Below are positions 34,198-41,553 of a stretch of 64,000 nucleotides of DNA, one piece after another. The notes under the pieces were generated by a model. It saw only the letters and a program-made list of their open reading frames with translations. It made no database searches and was not told the origin of the DNA. Position 1 is the first letter of the stretch. Every line of letters begins with the position of its first letter. Position numbers and translations under genes: made by a program. Origin of the DNA: F23-B02 sp946405205 (GTDB lineage Bacteria > Bacillota > Clostridia > Oscillospirales > Oscillospiraceae); NCBI GenBank assembly GCA_946405205.1, contig CAMJGL010000002.1:69901-133900 (forward strand), read 5' to 3'.

Positions 34198-36204
34198 ATG
34201 AGTAATATTCTTTCAGCATTAAAAGCAATCGACCCCTCGGAGGTCAGCTATCAGGAATGGATCAATGTCGGTATGGCTCTGCAGAACGAGGGCTATGACT
34301 GCATCGTTTGGGACGAATGGAGCCGAAACGACCGCCGTTATCATCCCGGCGAATGTGAGCGTAAATGGCGTACCTTCCACGGTGCGGCAGTCCCCATCAC
34401 CGGTGCGACCGTCGTGCAGATGGCAAAAGACCGTGGCTGGACGCCCTACGGTGAAGACGGAGTGCTGGACTGGAACGACAGCATCATGGAGGACGGAGAC
34501 GGATATACACCGTATGCCGCGCCGGACACCTGGCATCCCGTGGATGAGCTGATCACATATCTTGAAACGCTGTTCGAGCCGGACGACTATGTCGGCTACG
34601 TTACCGGTGATGTATGGCAGGACAGCGAGGGCAGATGGTTCCCGTCAAAGGGTGTGTTTGACCGTACTGCCGGAGAGTTGATCGCCGCACTCAAAAAGCA
34701 TCCGGACGATATCGGTGCGGCGGTCGGTGACTGGAAGCCGGACGTCGGTGCGTGGATTCGCTTCAATCCCGTGGACGGTGAAGGTGTCAAAAACGATAAC
34801 ATCGTCAAATTCAAGTACGCTCTCGTGGAGTCGGACACGATGCCGATTGCCGATCAGGATGCCATGTACCGGAAGTTGGAGCTGCCGATTGCCTGCCTCG
34901 TTCACAGCGGCGGTAAGAGCCTCCATGCCATCGTGCGTGTGGATGCCGAGGACTACGACGAATACCGTAAGCGCGTGGAATTCCTGTATGACTTTTTAGA
35001 TAAGAATGGTGTTCACGTGGACAAGCAGAACCGAAACCCGTCCCGTCTTTCCCGTATGCCCGGTGCTACCCGCAACGGCAACAGGCAGTATCTTGCCGCA
35101 ACGAACATCGGCAGAAAGTCATGGACGGAGTGGATGGACTTTGCCGAGGGAATCAACGATGAGCTGCCCGGACTGGTATCCCTCTCGGATTTTAAGGACA
35201 ATCTGCCCGCTCTGCCGCAGGAGCTTATCCAGGGTGTGCTTCGCTGCGGTCACAAAATGCTCATCTCCGGTTCGTCCAAAGCCGGGAAGAGCTTTCTGCT
35301 GATGGAGCTGTGCATCGCCATTGCGGAAGGTACGAAGTGGCTGGGTTTCCCCTGCAGAAAAGGCAAGGTGCTCTATGTCAATCTGGAGATCGACCCCGCA
35401 AGCTGCATCAACCGCTTTGCAAGAATCTACGATGCGCTCCGTATCCCCATGAAGCACGTCGAGGATATCGTGATATGGAACCTACGAGGTCATGCCGTTC
35501 CCCTGGACAAGCTGGTGCCGAAGCTCATCCGCCGTATCAAGTATCAGCAGTACAGTGCCGTCATCATTGACCCTATCTACAAGGTGCTGACCGGCGACGA
35601 GAACAACGCCTCGGACATGGGTGCCTTCTGCAATCAGTTTGACCGCATCTGCAGCGAGACGGGATGTGCCGCAATCTACTGCCACCATCATTCCAAAGGA
35701 GTGCAGGGATCCAAGAAAGCCATCGATCGTGCCAGCGGCTCCGGTGTGTTTGCCCGAGACCCCGATGCCCAGCTTGACATGATCCAGCTCGACCTTTCGG
35801 AAGATATGCTCAATAAAGTGCGTGACGGCAATTCCACCGCATGGCGGCTCGAATGCTCCCTCCGTGAGTTCGAGAACTTCCGTCCCGTCAATTTCTGGTT
35901 CGAGTATCCCGTTCACCGCATCGACACCTCCGGAGATCTGAACGAAGCAAATGCCGAGGGTAGCTTTGAGGCGGCCCGCGCAAAGAACAAGAAATACACC
36001 ACCCCGGAAGAACGCCGCGAGTCCGTTGACTCAGCTTTTGAAGCCTGCTCCCTTATTCAGCCCATCACCGTGACAGCCATGGCCGAGTATCTCGGTGTAT
36101 CTGACAGGTGCATGAGAGACAGGCTGAAGGAGGCAAAAGAGACCTATTGGGTCAAGGGCGGCATCGTCGGGAAGGTCGAAAAAGACAAAAAGACGGAAAA
36201 CTGA
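34198..36204 (+). CDS. Primase-helicase (PriCT-2 + AEP-like + RepA-type ATPase)
   Basis: A 668-residue replication protein. Residues about 8-75 (SYQEWINVGMALQNEG...CERKWRTFHG) match PriCT-2. The middle (VHSGGKSLHAIVRVDAEDYDEYRKR, then RNPSRLSRMPGATRNGNRQY) has the hallmarks of an archaeo-eukaryotic-type primase, and residues about 350-560 form a RepA/AAA_25 ATPase with Walker A GSSKAGKS (about 358-365) and VIIDPIYKVLTGDENN as motif II. A C-terminal HTH-like segment follows. It is probably the initiator or primase-helicase of the prophage. Confidence 0.85.
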   Translation: MSNILSALKAIDPSEVSYQEWINVGMALQNEGYDCIVWDEWSRNDRRYHPGECERKWRTFHGAAVPITGATVVQMAKDRGWTPYGEDGVLDWNDSIMEDGDGYTPYAAPDTWHPVDELITYLETLFEPDDYVGYVTGDVWQDSEGRWFPSKGVFDRTAGELIAALKKHPDDIGAAVGDWKPDVGAWIRFNPVDGEGVKNDNIVKFKYALVESDTMPIADQDAMYRKLELPIACLVHSGGKSLHAIVRVDAEDYDEYRKRVEFLYDFLDKNGVHVDKQNRNPSRLSRMPGATRNGNRQYLAATNIGRKSWTEWMDFAEGINDELPGLVSLSDFKDNLPALPQELIQGVLRCGHKMLISGSSKAGKSFLLMELCIAIAEGTKWLGFPCRKGKVLYVNLEIDPASCINRFARIYDALRIPMKHVEDIVIWNLRGHAVPLDKLVPKLIRRIKYQQYSAVIIDPIYKVLTGDENNASDMGAFCNQFDRICSETGCAAIYCHHHSKGVQGSKKAIDRASGSGVFARDPDAQLDMIQLDLSEDMLNKVRDGNSTAWRLECSLREFENFRPVNFWFEYPVHRIDTSGDLNEANAEGSFEAARAKNKKYTTPEERRESVDSAFEACSLIQPITVTAMAEYLGVSDRCMRDRLKEAKETYWVKGGIVGKVEKDKKTEN

Positions 36205-36355
36205 AAAACGCTCAGATTTCCACCGTGCAAGGAAATCAGCATATAAATAACAAGTTATTTAGTTCCCTACGGTCACTACGGGGGAAAGGCTAAAAGCCTG
36301 CCTTTCCCCGCAGGTAACCGTGAACGAAGTAGTTTCCCCCGAAGTGAGGTTCCTT

Positions 36356-36763
36356 ATGAATTTTTTTATAGCAATGAAACCGCCGACCGCTACGGCGCAG
36401 GAAAAGAAAGTGAGCTCCCTCAAAGACAAGCCTGTCTTTTATGACCCTCCGGCAGTCAAAGCCGCAAGAGAAAAGCTGACGGCGCACCTTGCCGGACACC
36501 GACCCGAAAAACCGATGAACGGTCCCGTCGAGCTCAGAACCCTTTGGCTGTTCCCGAAGGGAAAAGCTCACCGGCACGGTGAGTGGCGGATCACGAAGCC
36601 GGATACCGACAATCTGCAAAAGCTCCTCAAGGACTGCATGACGAAGGTCGGGTTCTGGCATGACGATGCGCAGGTCGTCCGGGAGATCGCCGAGAAGCGA
36701 TGGTCGGACGAGCCGAGCGGAATATATATAGAGATCAACGAATTACCGGAGGTAGACAAATGA
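36356..36763 (+). CDS. RusA-family Holliday-junction resolvase
   Basis: A 135-residue protein of the RusA family with the catalytic motif PDTDNLQKLLKD and the LFPKGKAHRHGEWR and WSDEPSGIYIEI blocks. It resolves Holliday junctions before packaging. I prefer the ATG at 36356 (GTGAGGTTCCTT upstream); an ATG at 36320 would add 12 residues and has a weak site. The 150 bp upstream contain a hairpin (GGGGGAAAGGC ... GCCTTTCCCC) and no gene. It overlaps the next gene (ATGA). Confidence 0.85.
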   Translation: MNFFIAMKPPTATAQEKKVSSLKDKPVFYDPPAVKAAREKLTAHLAGHRPEKPMNGPVELRTLWLFPKGKAHRHGEWRITKPDTDNLQKLLKDCMTKVGFWHDDAQVVREIAEKRWSDEPSGIYIEINELPEVDK

Positions 36764-37194
36764 GTATCGCCTACAGAAACGCCGAAAGATATCCCGATCC
36801 CACAGCTTTTCAGGCGCTGACGAATATAGAAAACGAAGAAAAGGCTCAGCGTAGATTCATGCCCCTCGTGTACATCTGCTCACCGTATGCGGGAGATACG
36901 GAGAGCAACACAGCGGCTGCCCGCCGTTACTGCAGATTTGCAGTAGATCAGGGCTGCATTCCCTTCGCACCGCATCTGCTGTACCCGCAGTTTCTCAATG
37001 ATCGCAATCCCGCCGACAGAAGCAATGGTCTGTTCTTCGGCAAAGTCCTTATGGACAAGTGTTCCGCCGTGTGGGTCTTCGGAAATCATATCTCATCCGG
37101 CATGAGTGAAGAGATAGAACGTGCAAAGCGGAAAGGTTATCCGATCAGATACTTTTCCGCAGACTTGGAGGAGCAAAATGAACCGTGCATTTGA
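36760..37194 (+). CDS. DUF4406/DUF7768-type protein (nucleoside deoxyribosyltransferase-like)
   Basis: A 144-residue protein with VYICSPYAGDTESNTAAARRYC and FAPHLLYPQFLNDRNPADR, and ending in SSGMSEEIERAKRKGYPIRYF. This is the DUF4406/DUF7768 pattern, a fold related to nucleoside 2-deoxyribosyltransferases. The role in phages is not established. It overlaps RusA by 4 bp and the next gene by about 17 bp. Confidence 0.78.
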   Translation: MSIAYRNAERYPDPTAFQALTNIENEEKAQRRFMPLVYICSPYAGDTESNTAAARRYCRFAVDQGCIPFAPHLLYPQFLNDRNPADRSNGLFFGKVLMDKCSAVWVFGNHISSGMSEEIERAKRKGYPIRYFSADLEEQNEPCI

Positions 37195-37429
37195 AAATCT
37201 GGCAAATGCCATCGTCGTGCAGGCGTGCAAGGATTACAGAGATGAGCTTAACTGGCTGTCCGCTCATCAGCCGGTCACCGAAGAGGACGAGGAAGATGAG
37301 AAGTACATAGGTCATCTTTCCGAGAAAGACAGCATAGAACGGCTCTTCGTCTCGGACTGGTTTTGTGCGCTGACAGACCTTGACGGACAATACATTATGC
37401 AGAGGATCAGAAAGGAGTGTGCTCCCTGA
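37178..37429 (+). CDS. Small hypothetical phage protein
   Basis: An 83-residue acidic protein (PVTEEDEEDEKYIGHLSEKD) with no recognised domain. The ATG at 37178 follows GGAGGAG and lies within the preceding gene's 3' end, and the stop overlaps the late regulator gene. Position and translational coupling support that it is real. Confidence 0.65.
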   Translation: MNRAFENLANAIVVQACKDYRDELNWLSAHQPVTEEDEEDEKYIGHLSEKDSIERLFVSDWFCALTDLDGQYIMQRIRKECAP

Positions 37430-37839
37430 TGACAAATAAGGAATATCTGAACCAGGCATATCGCCTGAATGAGCGCATCAATTCCAATCTCAAGGAAATT
37501 GACGAGCTTCGGGCACTGGCTGTGAGCATCGGCAGCCCATCTATGGGAGAACGGGTCTCCGGCTCTCATTCCACAGAAGCGCCTTTTACAAGAGCTATTA
37601 TGAAGATAGATGAGCTGGAGCAAAAGCTGGATGCCGAGTCCGAGCGTCTCATTGATTTGAAGAACGAGATCAGCAATGCCATTAAGACCGTACAAAACCC
37701 AGACGAGGAGATACTTCTCCGCTACCGATACATCAACTGTTACGGCTGGAATAAGATCTGTGCTCTGATGAGCGTTTCCATGCGGACAGTCCACCGCATC
37801 CATGCATCGGCTTTAAAAAATTTTGTGATCCCATCGTAA
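37429..37839 (+). CDS. Phage late transcription regulator (DUF1492/ArpU-like)
   Basis: A 136-residue protein of the DUF1492/ArpU/RinA-like group: a helical N-terminal half (NQAYRLNERINSNLKEIDEL) and a C-terminal sigma-4-like HTH (EEILLRYRYINCYGWNKICALMSVSMRTVHRIHASA). Such proteins turn on late genes in Gram-positive siphophages. Directly after its stop lie three TGGCAC repeats spaced exactly 10 bp and a promoter that begins the packaging region, a likely target (inference). Confidence 0.83.
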   Translation: MTNKEYLNQAYRLNERINSNLKEIDELRALAVSIGSPSMGERVSGSHSTEAPFTRAIMKIDELEQKLDAESERLIDLKNEISNAIKTVQNPDEEILLRYRYINCYGWNKICALMSVSMRTVHRIHASALKNFVIPS

Positions 37840-37842
37840 AGT

Positions 37843-37899
37843 TGGCACACTTTGGCACAGCATGGCACCTTTGCCTGTGTTATTATAGTATCATAGAAT
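37843..37899 (+). promoter_or_regulatory. Candidate late promoter with three 10-bp-phased TGGCAC repeats
   Basis: TGGCAC occurs at 37843, 37853 and 37863, exactly one helical turn apart, followed by TTGCCT (37871-37876), a 17-bp spacer and TAGAAT (37894-37899). The site lies between the late-regulator gene and the HNH-terminase genes, as expected for activator-dependent late transcription. Confidence 0.68.
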
Positions 37900-37967
37900 A
37901 CTGCGGTTAAGCCTTCGAGGGAGTGATCCTTCGAGGGCTTTTCTTATGCCTGAACGGAGGTGAACAG

Positions 37968-38315
37968 ATGCCAACGAAACCGAAACGACCGTGTGCTTAC
38001 CCCGGCTGTCCCAACCTTACAGATGGGCAGTACTGCGAAGTACACCGCAAAGAGGCGAGGCAGAAATACGATAAATACGAACGCTCACCCGATGTTCATA
38101 AAAAATACGGACGCGCATGGAAGCGCATCCGTGACAGGTACTATGCCGCCCACCCTTACTGTGAGCGGTGCTATGCCGAAGGAAGGATGACTCCGGCTGA
38201 AGAGGTACATCACATCCTGCCCGTTTCAAAGGGCGGCAGACACACCGATGATAACCTCATGAGTCTGTGCCGATCCTGCCACAACAAGATACACCACGAG
38301 CTTGGTGACAGATGA
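37968..38315 (+). CDS. HNH endonuclease (packaging-associated)
   Basis: A 115-residue HNH nuclease with CAYPGCPN/CEVHRK zinc-ligand-like Cys and the catalytic HNH core EEVHHILPVSKGGRHTDDNLM then CRSCHNKIHHE. In cos phages an HNH protein next to the small terminase is needed for genome cutting. The ATG at 37968 follows CGGAGGTG. A minus-strand gene and a candidate cos region separate it from the small terminase. Confidence 0.88.
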   Translation: MPTKPKRPCAYPGCPNLTDGQYCEVHRKEARQKYDKYERSPDVHKKYGRAWKRIRDRYYAAHPYCERCYAEGRMTPAEEVHHILPVSKGGRHTDDNLMSLCRSCHNKIHHELGDR

Positions 38316-38320
38316 CAGGA

Positions 38321-38656
38321 TCATTCGTAGTCGAAGCGTTCTGACTTAAAAACGAACAGTCCCTTCCCCTCATACTTTTTGAAGATGGAATAGACAGTCA
38401 TGAACTCTTCAATCGTAATAGCGTGATTGCCAAGCGGTTTAGCGAGTGATGCCCCCGGCATACCATACGCATATTCTTTTCGAGTTATATTCACATAGAC
38501 CCACCAACACCCGTAATTACCGTGGTATCCGGAGAAGGTAAATCCTTCTTCGCGTAGCCATTTTAGAAAAGGTGCATTAATTTCTCCAAGCGATTTGTCG
38601 CAAACGAGGAACACCTCAACCTTACCTTGACCGATGTGCAGTTTCTCTTCTCCCAT
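38321..38656 (-). CDS. Minus-strand hypothetical protein between HNH and terminase
   Basis: A 111-residue protein (EVFLVCDKSLGEINAPFLKW, NYGCWWVYVNITRKEYAYG) encoded against the late operon. The ATG at 38656 follows AAGGAG. I recognise no family; the many aromatic residues suggest a compact alpha/beta fold. Its orientation and position mark it as a moron-type gene, possibly expressed in the lysogen. A hairpin of AAGACTCATCG with its partner (about 38690-38713) precedes it on its own strand. Confidence 0.7.
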   Translation of the reverse strand: MGEEKLHIGQGKVEVFLVCDKSLGEINAPFLKWLREEGFTFSGYHGNYGCWWVYVNITRKEYAYGMPGASLAKPLGNHAITIEEFMTVYSIFKKYEGKGLFVFKSERFDYE

Positions 38657-38846
38657 AATGATTTCTCCTTAATAGAACTCATAAAGAAAAGACCCATCGT
38701 CCGATGAGTCTTAAAGAAACTGTATTGACCCATCGTTCAGCCTTTAGCACCTTTCCTTACGGCAGGTTGCTGTGCGGTCAACGGGGCTGTCCCTCGCGCA
38801 CTCTTTATGGTGGCTTCAGTATAGCAGAAGAATTAATGCTTTGCGC

Positions 38847-38938
38847 AAGACCCCAGGGGTGAATCTAATCTCCTGGGGTCTTACCCCCGGTTAACGGCGC
38901 GGGGTCGCGTGTTAAAACTCGGCGTATTCAGAAGGGTA
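38847..38938 (+). other. Candidate cos/packaging region before the small terminase
   Basis: The 325 bp between the minus-strand gene and the small terminase hold a perfect inverted repeat AAGACCCCAGG / CCTGGGGTCTT (38847-38882), then CCCCCGGTTAACGGCGCGGG and, after about 25 bp, AGAAGGGTA. The AACGGCGCGGGGTC...AGGGTA layout also occurs at 17976-18020. Position between HNH nuclease and terminase suits a cos site. The inverted repeat has no T run, so it is not a clear terminator. Confidence 0.5.
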
Positions 38939-38981
38939 TATAGGTCCCAATCATTTTTTACAGCGGAAAGGCGGTGAGAAA

Positions 38982-39530
38982 TTGCCGACAAAATCAAACA
39001 ACACAGGCGGCGTGGGCGGTAAAAGACCCGGTGCCGGACGCAAGCCGAAGGGCGTAGCGGAGAAAGCAGCCAACGGAAACCCCGGCGGTCGCAAGCTGAC
39101 CGTTCTGGACATCCCAGACACGGAGGGTATGCAGATGCCCCCTCCGGACGAGATACTGTCCGCCACGCAGAAGGACGGTACGAAGCTCAAAGCCGCCGAA
39201 ATCTATGAGCGTGTGTGGAACTGGCTCGACAGGCTGGGTGCGACAGCTTACATCGCCCCGGAGGTCATCGAGCAGTATGCCATGTGCCGGGCGAGGTGGC
39301 TGCAGTGTGAGGATATGACGAATGAGCTGGGTTTCCTTTCCCGTCACCCCACGACCGGCAAGCCGATCACTTCTCCGTTTATCAACATCGGCATCAACTA
39401 CATGAACCAGGCGGCTCGTCAGTGGGACGCCATCATGCAGACCGTCAAGGAGAACTGCTCCGTAGACTTCACAGGAGCAAACCCTAACGACGATCTGGAG
39501 AAAATACTGCATCAGAGAAAGGGTTTCTAA
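38982..39530 (+). CDS. Terminase small subunit (P27-like)
   Basis: A 182-residue small terminase that recognises the packaging site. The basic Gly-rich start (GGKRPGAGRKPKGVAEKAANGNPGGRKL) and the central segment of the P27 family are seen. TTG at 38982 is the start, with GGCGGTGAG before it. The large subunit is not the next gene but lies 6 kb downstream, separated by the DNA-modification block. Confidence 0.88.
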   Translation: MPTKSNNTGGVGGKRPGAGRKPKGVAEKAANGNPGGRKLTVLDIPDTEGMQMPPPDEILSATQKDGTKLKAAEIYERVWNWLDRLGATAYIAPEVIEQYAMCRARWLQCEDMTNELGFLSRHPTTGKPITSPFINIGINYMNQAARQWDAIMQTVKENCSVDFTGANPNDDLEKILHQRKGF

Positions 39531-39532
39531 CT

Positions 39533-40318
39533 ATGTACGAAAAAGTGAATCCGAGCCACCCGGACAAGGTGGCTGACCGTATCGCCGGTGCCCTTGTGGA
39601 CATGGCATACGCTCAAAAAAAGAACCCCACCATTGCGGTCGAAGTCCTCATCGGTCACGGCAGATGCTATATCATCACCGAAACGACCGTCCGACTGAAC
39701 CGCCGGGAGGTTCGGAACGCTGTTCATCGCATCGCCGGCAATGTGCGTGTGGACTACAAAGAGTATGCCCAAGACGAGCATCTCTCCGGCAATCAGAAAA
39801 ACAGCATCCGCTGCGGTGACAACGGCATCTTTAAGGGGATGCCTGTAACCGAGGAGCAGAAGAAACTCACCGACATCGCCGAAGAGCTTTACGGCATATA
39901 TCCATTTGATGGAAAGTACATCCTGGACGGCGATGACCTCATCGTCTGCCAGTCCAATGTCCCCACCAAAGCTCTGCGGAAGATGTACCCCGGCGCGGCA
40001 GTCAATCCGCTCGGTGACTGGACCGGCGGCACCAATGTTGACACGGGTGCTACCAATCGCAAGCTCGGCAGCGATATGGCTGACGGTGTGACCGGCGGCG
40101 GTCTGCACGGGAAGGATTTGTCCAAGGCGGACGTTTCCGTCAACATTTACGCTTTCCTCAAAGCCCAGGAGCTTGGGCAGCCTGTGGAGCTTTTCTGCGG
40201 CATCGGCGATACGAGTGTGGACGGCAAGCCCTACGGTGAGATCGTGGAGATCGCCCGCTCCTACATTAAGAAAATCGGCGGCTTCGAGAAGTTTGCGGAA
40301 TGGGGGCTGGTGCGATGA
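39533..40318 (+). CDS. Short phage SAM-synthetase-like protein (MetK family)
   Basis: A 261-residue protein that resembles S-adenosylmethionine synthetase but is much shorter (host MetK is about 390). Seen: NPSHPDKVADRIAGALVDMA (the MetK 'HPDkiaDqisDavLD' opening), CGDNGIFKGMPV and VTGGGLHGKDLSKADVSVN, matching the 'GGgAFSGKDpsKVDrS' block. If active, it would supply SAM to the two methyltransferases downstream; it overlaps the ParB-methyltransferase start by 4 bp. Loss of the middle region makes a different or weak activity possible. Confidence 0.82.
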   Translation: MYEKVNPSHPDKVADRIAGALVDMAYAQKKNPTIAVEVLIGHGRCYIITETTVRLNRREVRNAVHRIAGNVRVDYKEYAQDEHLSGNQKNSIRCGDNGIFKGMPVTEEQKKLTDIAEELYGIYPFDGKYILDGDDLIVCQSNVPTKALRKMYPGAAVNPLGDWTGGTNVDTGATNRKLGSDMADGVTGGGLHGKDLSKADVSVNIYAFLKAQELGQPVELFCGIGDTSVDGKPYGEIVEIARSYIKKIGGFEKFAEWGLVR

Positions 40319-41553
40319 TCACCACGACCGAACTTCAGCTCGTACCTCTGGATAAACTGGTACCCTATCAAAACAATGCCCGTACCCATTCCCCGGAGCA
40401 GATCAACAAGCTCCGCTCCTCGCTTCGTGAGTTCGGCTTCATCAATCCCGTCATCATCGACCGCAACTATGGCATCATTGCCGGACACGGCAGAGCTATC
40501 GCGGCCCGTGAGGAAGGCATCAATGAAGTGCCGTGCGTGTTTGCAGACCACCTTACCGAAGCCCAGAAGAAGGCTTACATTATTGCTGACAACCGCATGG
40601 CACTTGATGCCGGATGGGACGAGGAGCTTCTCCGCATTGAGATTGAAGAACTCCAGGGTATGGACTTCGACCCGCTCCTCACCGGCTTTGATGAAAAAGA
40701 GCTGTCGAAGCTGTTTGATGACGGCAAGGAAGCCAAAGACGATGACTTCGATGTCGATGCCGAACTGCAAAAGCCCACCCTCAGCAAGGCGGGTGATGTG
40801 TGGACGCTCGGCAGGCATCGCCTCGTCTGCGGTGACAGCACCAAGCCGGAAACCTACGAAGTCCTCATGGACGGTCGGAAGGCAAACCTCGTGGTGACCG
40901 ACCCTCCGTACAACGTGGACTACAAAGGCACCGCCGGCAAGATCAAAAACGACAATATGGCATCGGAGAAGTTCTTCGACTTCCTGTTCGATGCTTTCTC
41001 CTGCATGGAGAAGGTCATGGCGGACGATGCCTCCATCTATGTTTTTCATGCCGACACAGAAGGGCTGAACTTCCGAAAGGCATTTGATGCCGCCGGGTTC
41101 TACCTCTCCGGGTGCTGTATCTGGAAGAAGCCGAGCCTCGTTCTCGGCAGAAGTCCGTATCAGTGGCAGCATGAACCTGTGCTGTACGGTTGGAAGAAAA
41201 ACGGCAAGCATCAGTGGTATTCCGACCGAAAGCAGACCACGATCTGGGAGTTCGAGAAAAGCAAGAAGAACGGTGAGCATCCAACCATGAAGCCGATCCC
41301 GCTCCTCTGCTATCCAATCACCAACAGCTCCATGTCGAACACGCTCGTGCTTGACCCCTTCGGCGGCAGCGGCAGTACGCTGATTGCCTGTGAACAGACC
41401 GACCGAAGCTGTGCCACCATTGAGCTGGACGAAAAGTTCTGCGATGTCATCGTGAACCGTTACATCGAGCTTGTCGGCACTGCGGAAAAGGTGTCCGTCC
41501 TGCGTAACGGTCAGACCTTCAGCTATGAGGAGGTCACCAATGGAACAGAATAA
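40315..41553 (+). CDS. ParB-like domain + DNA amino-methyltransferase (N6-adenine or N4-cytosine)
   Basis: A 412-residue fusion. Residues 1-110 are a ParB-like domain (LVPYQNNARTHSPEQINKLR, then GHGRAIAAREEG), and residues 160-410 are a beta-class amino-methyltransferase with motif IV DPPYNVDYKG (about residue 196) before motif I FGGSGSTLIACEQ (about residue 349). The ParB part may position the enzyme on DNA. The recognition sequence cannot be read. No restriction endonuclease is adjacent, so it is probably protective self-modification against host restriction. Confidence 0.88.
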   Translation: MITTTELQLVPLDKLVPYQNNARTHSPEQINKLRSSLREFGFINPVIIDRNYGIIAGHGRAIAAREEGINEVPCVFADHLTEAQKKAYIIADNRMALDAGWDEELLRIEIEELQGMDFDPLLTGFDEKELSKLFDDGKEAKDDDFDVDAELQKPTLSKAGDVWTLGRHRLVCGDSTKPETYEVLMDGRKANLVVTDPPYNVDYKGTAGKIKNDNMASEKFFDFLFDAFSCMEKVMADDASIYVFHADTEGLNFRKAFDAAGFYLSGCCIWKKPSLVLGRSPYQWQHEPVLYGWKKNGKHQWYSDRKQTTIWEFEKSKKNGEHPTMKPIPLLCYPITNSSMSNTLVLDPFGGSGSTLIACEQTDRSCATIELDEKFCDVIVNRYIELVGTAEKVSVLRNGQTFSYEEVTNGTE

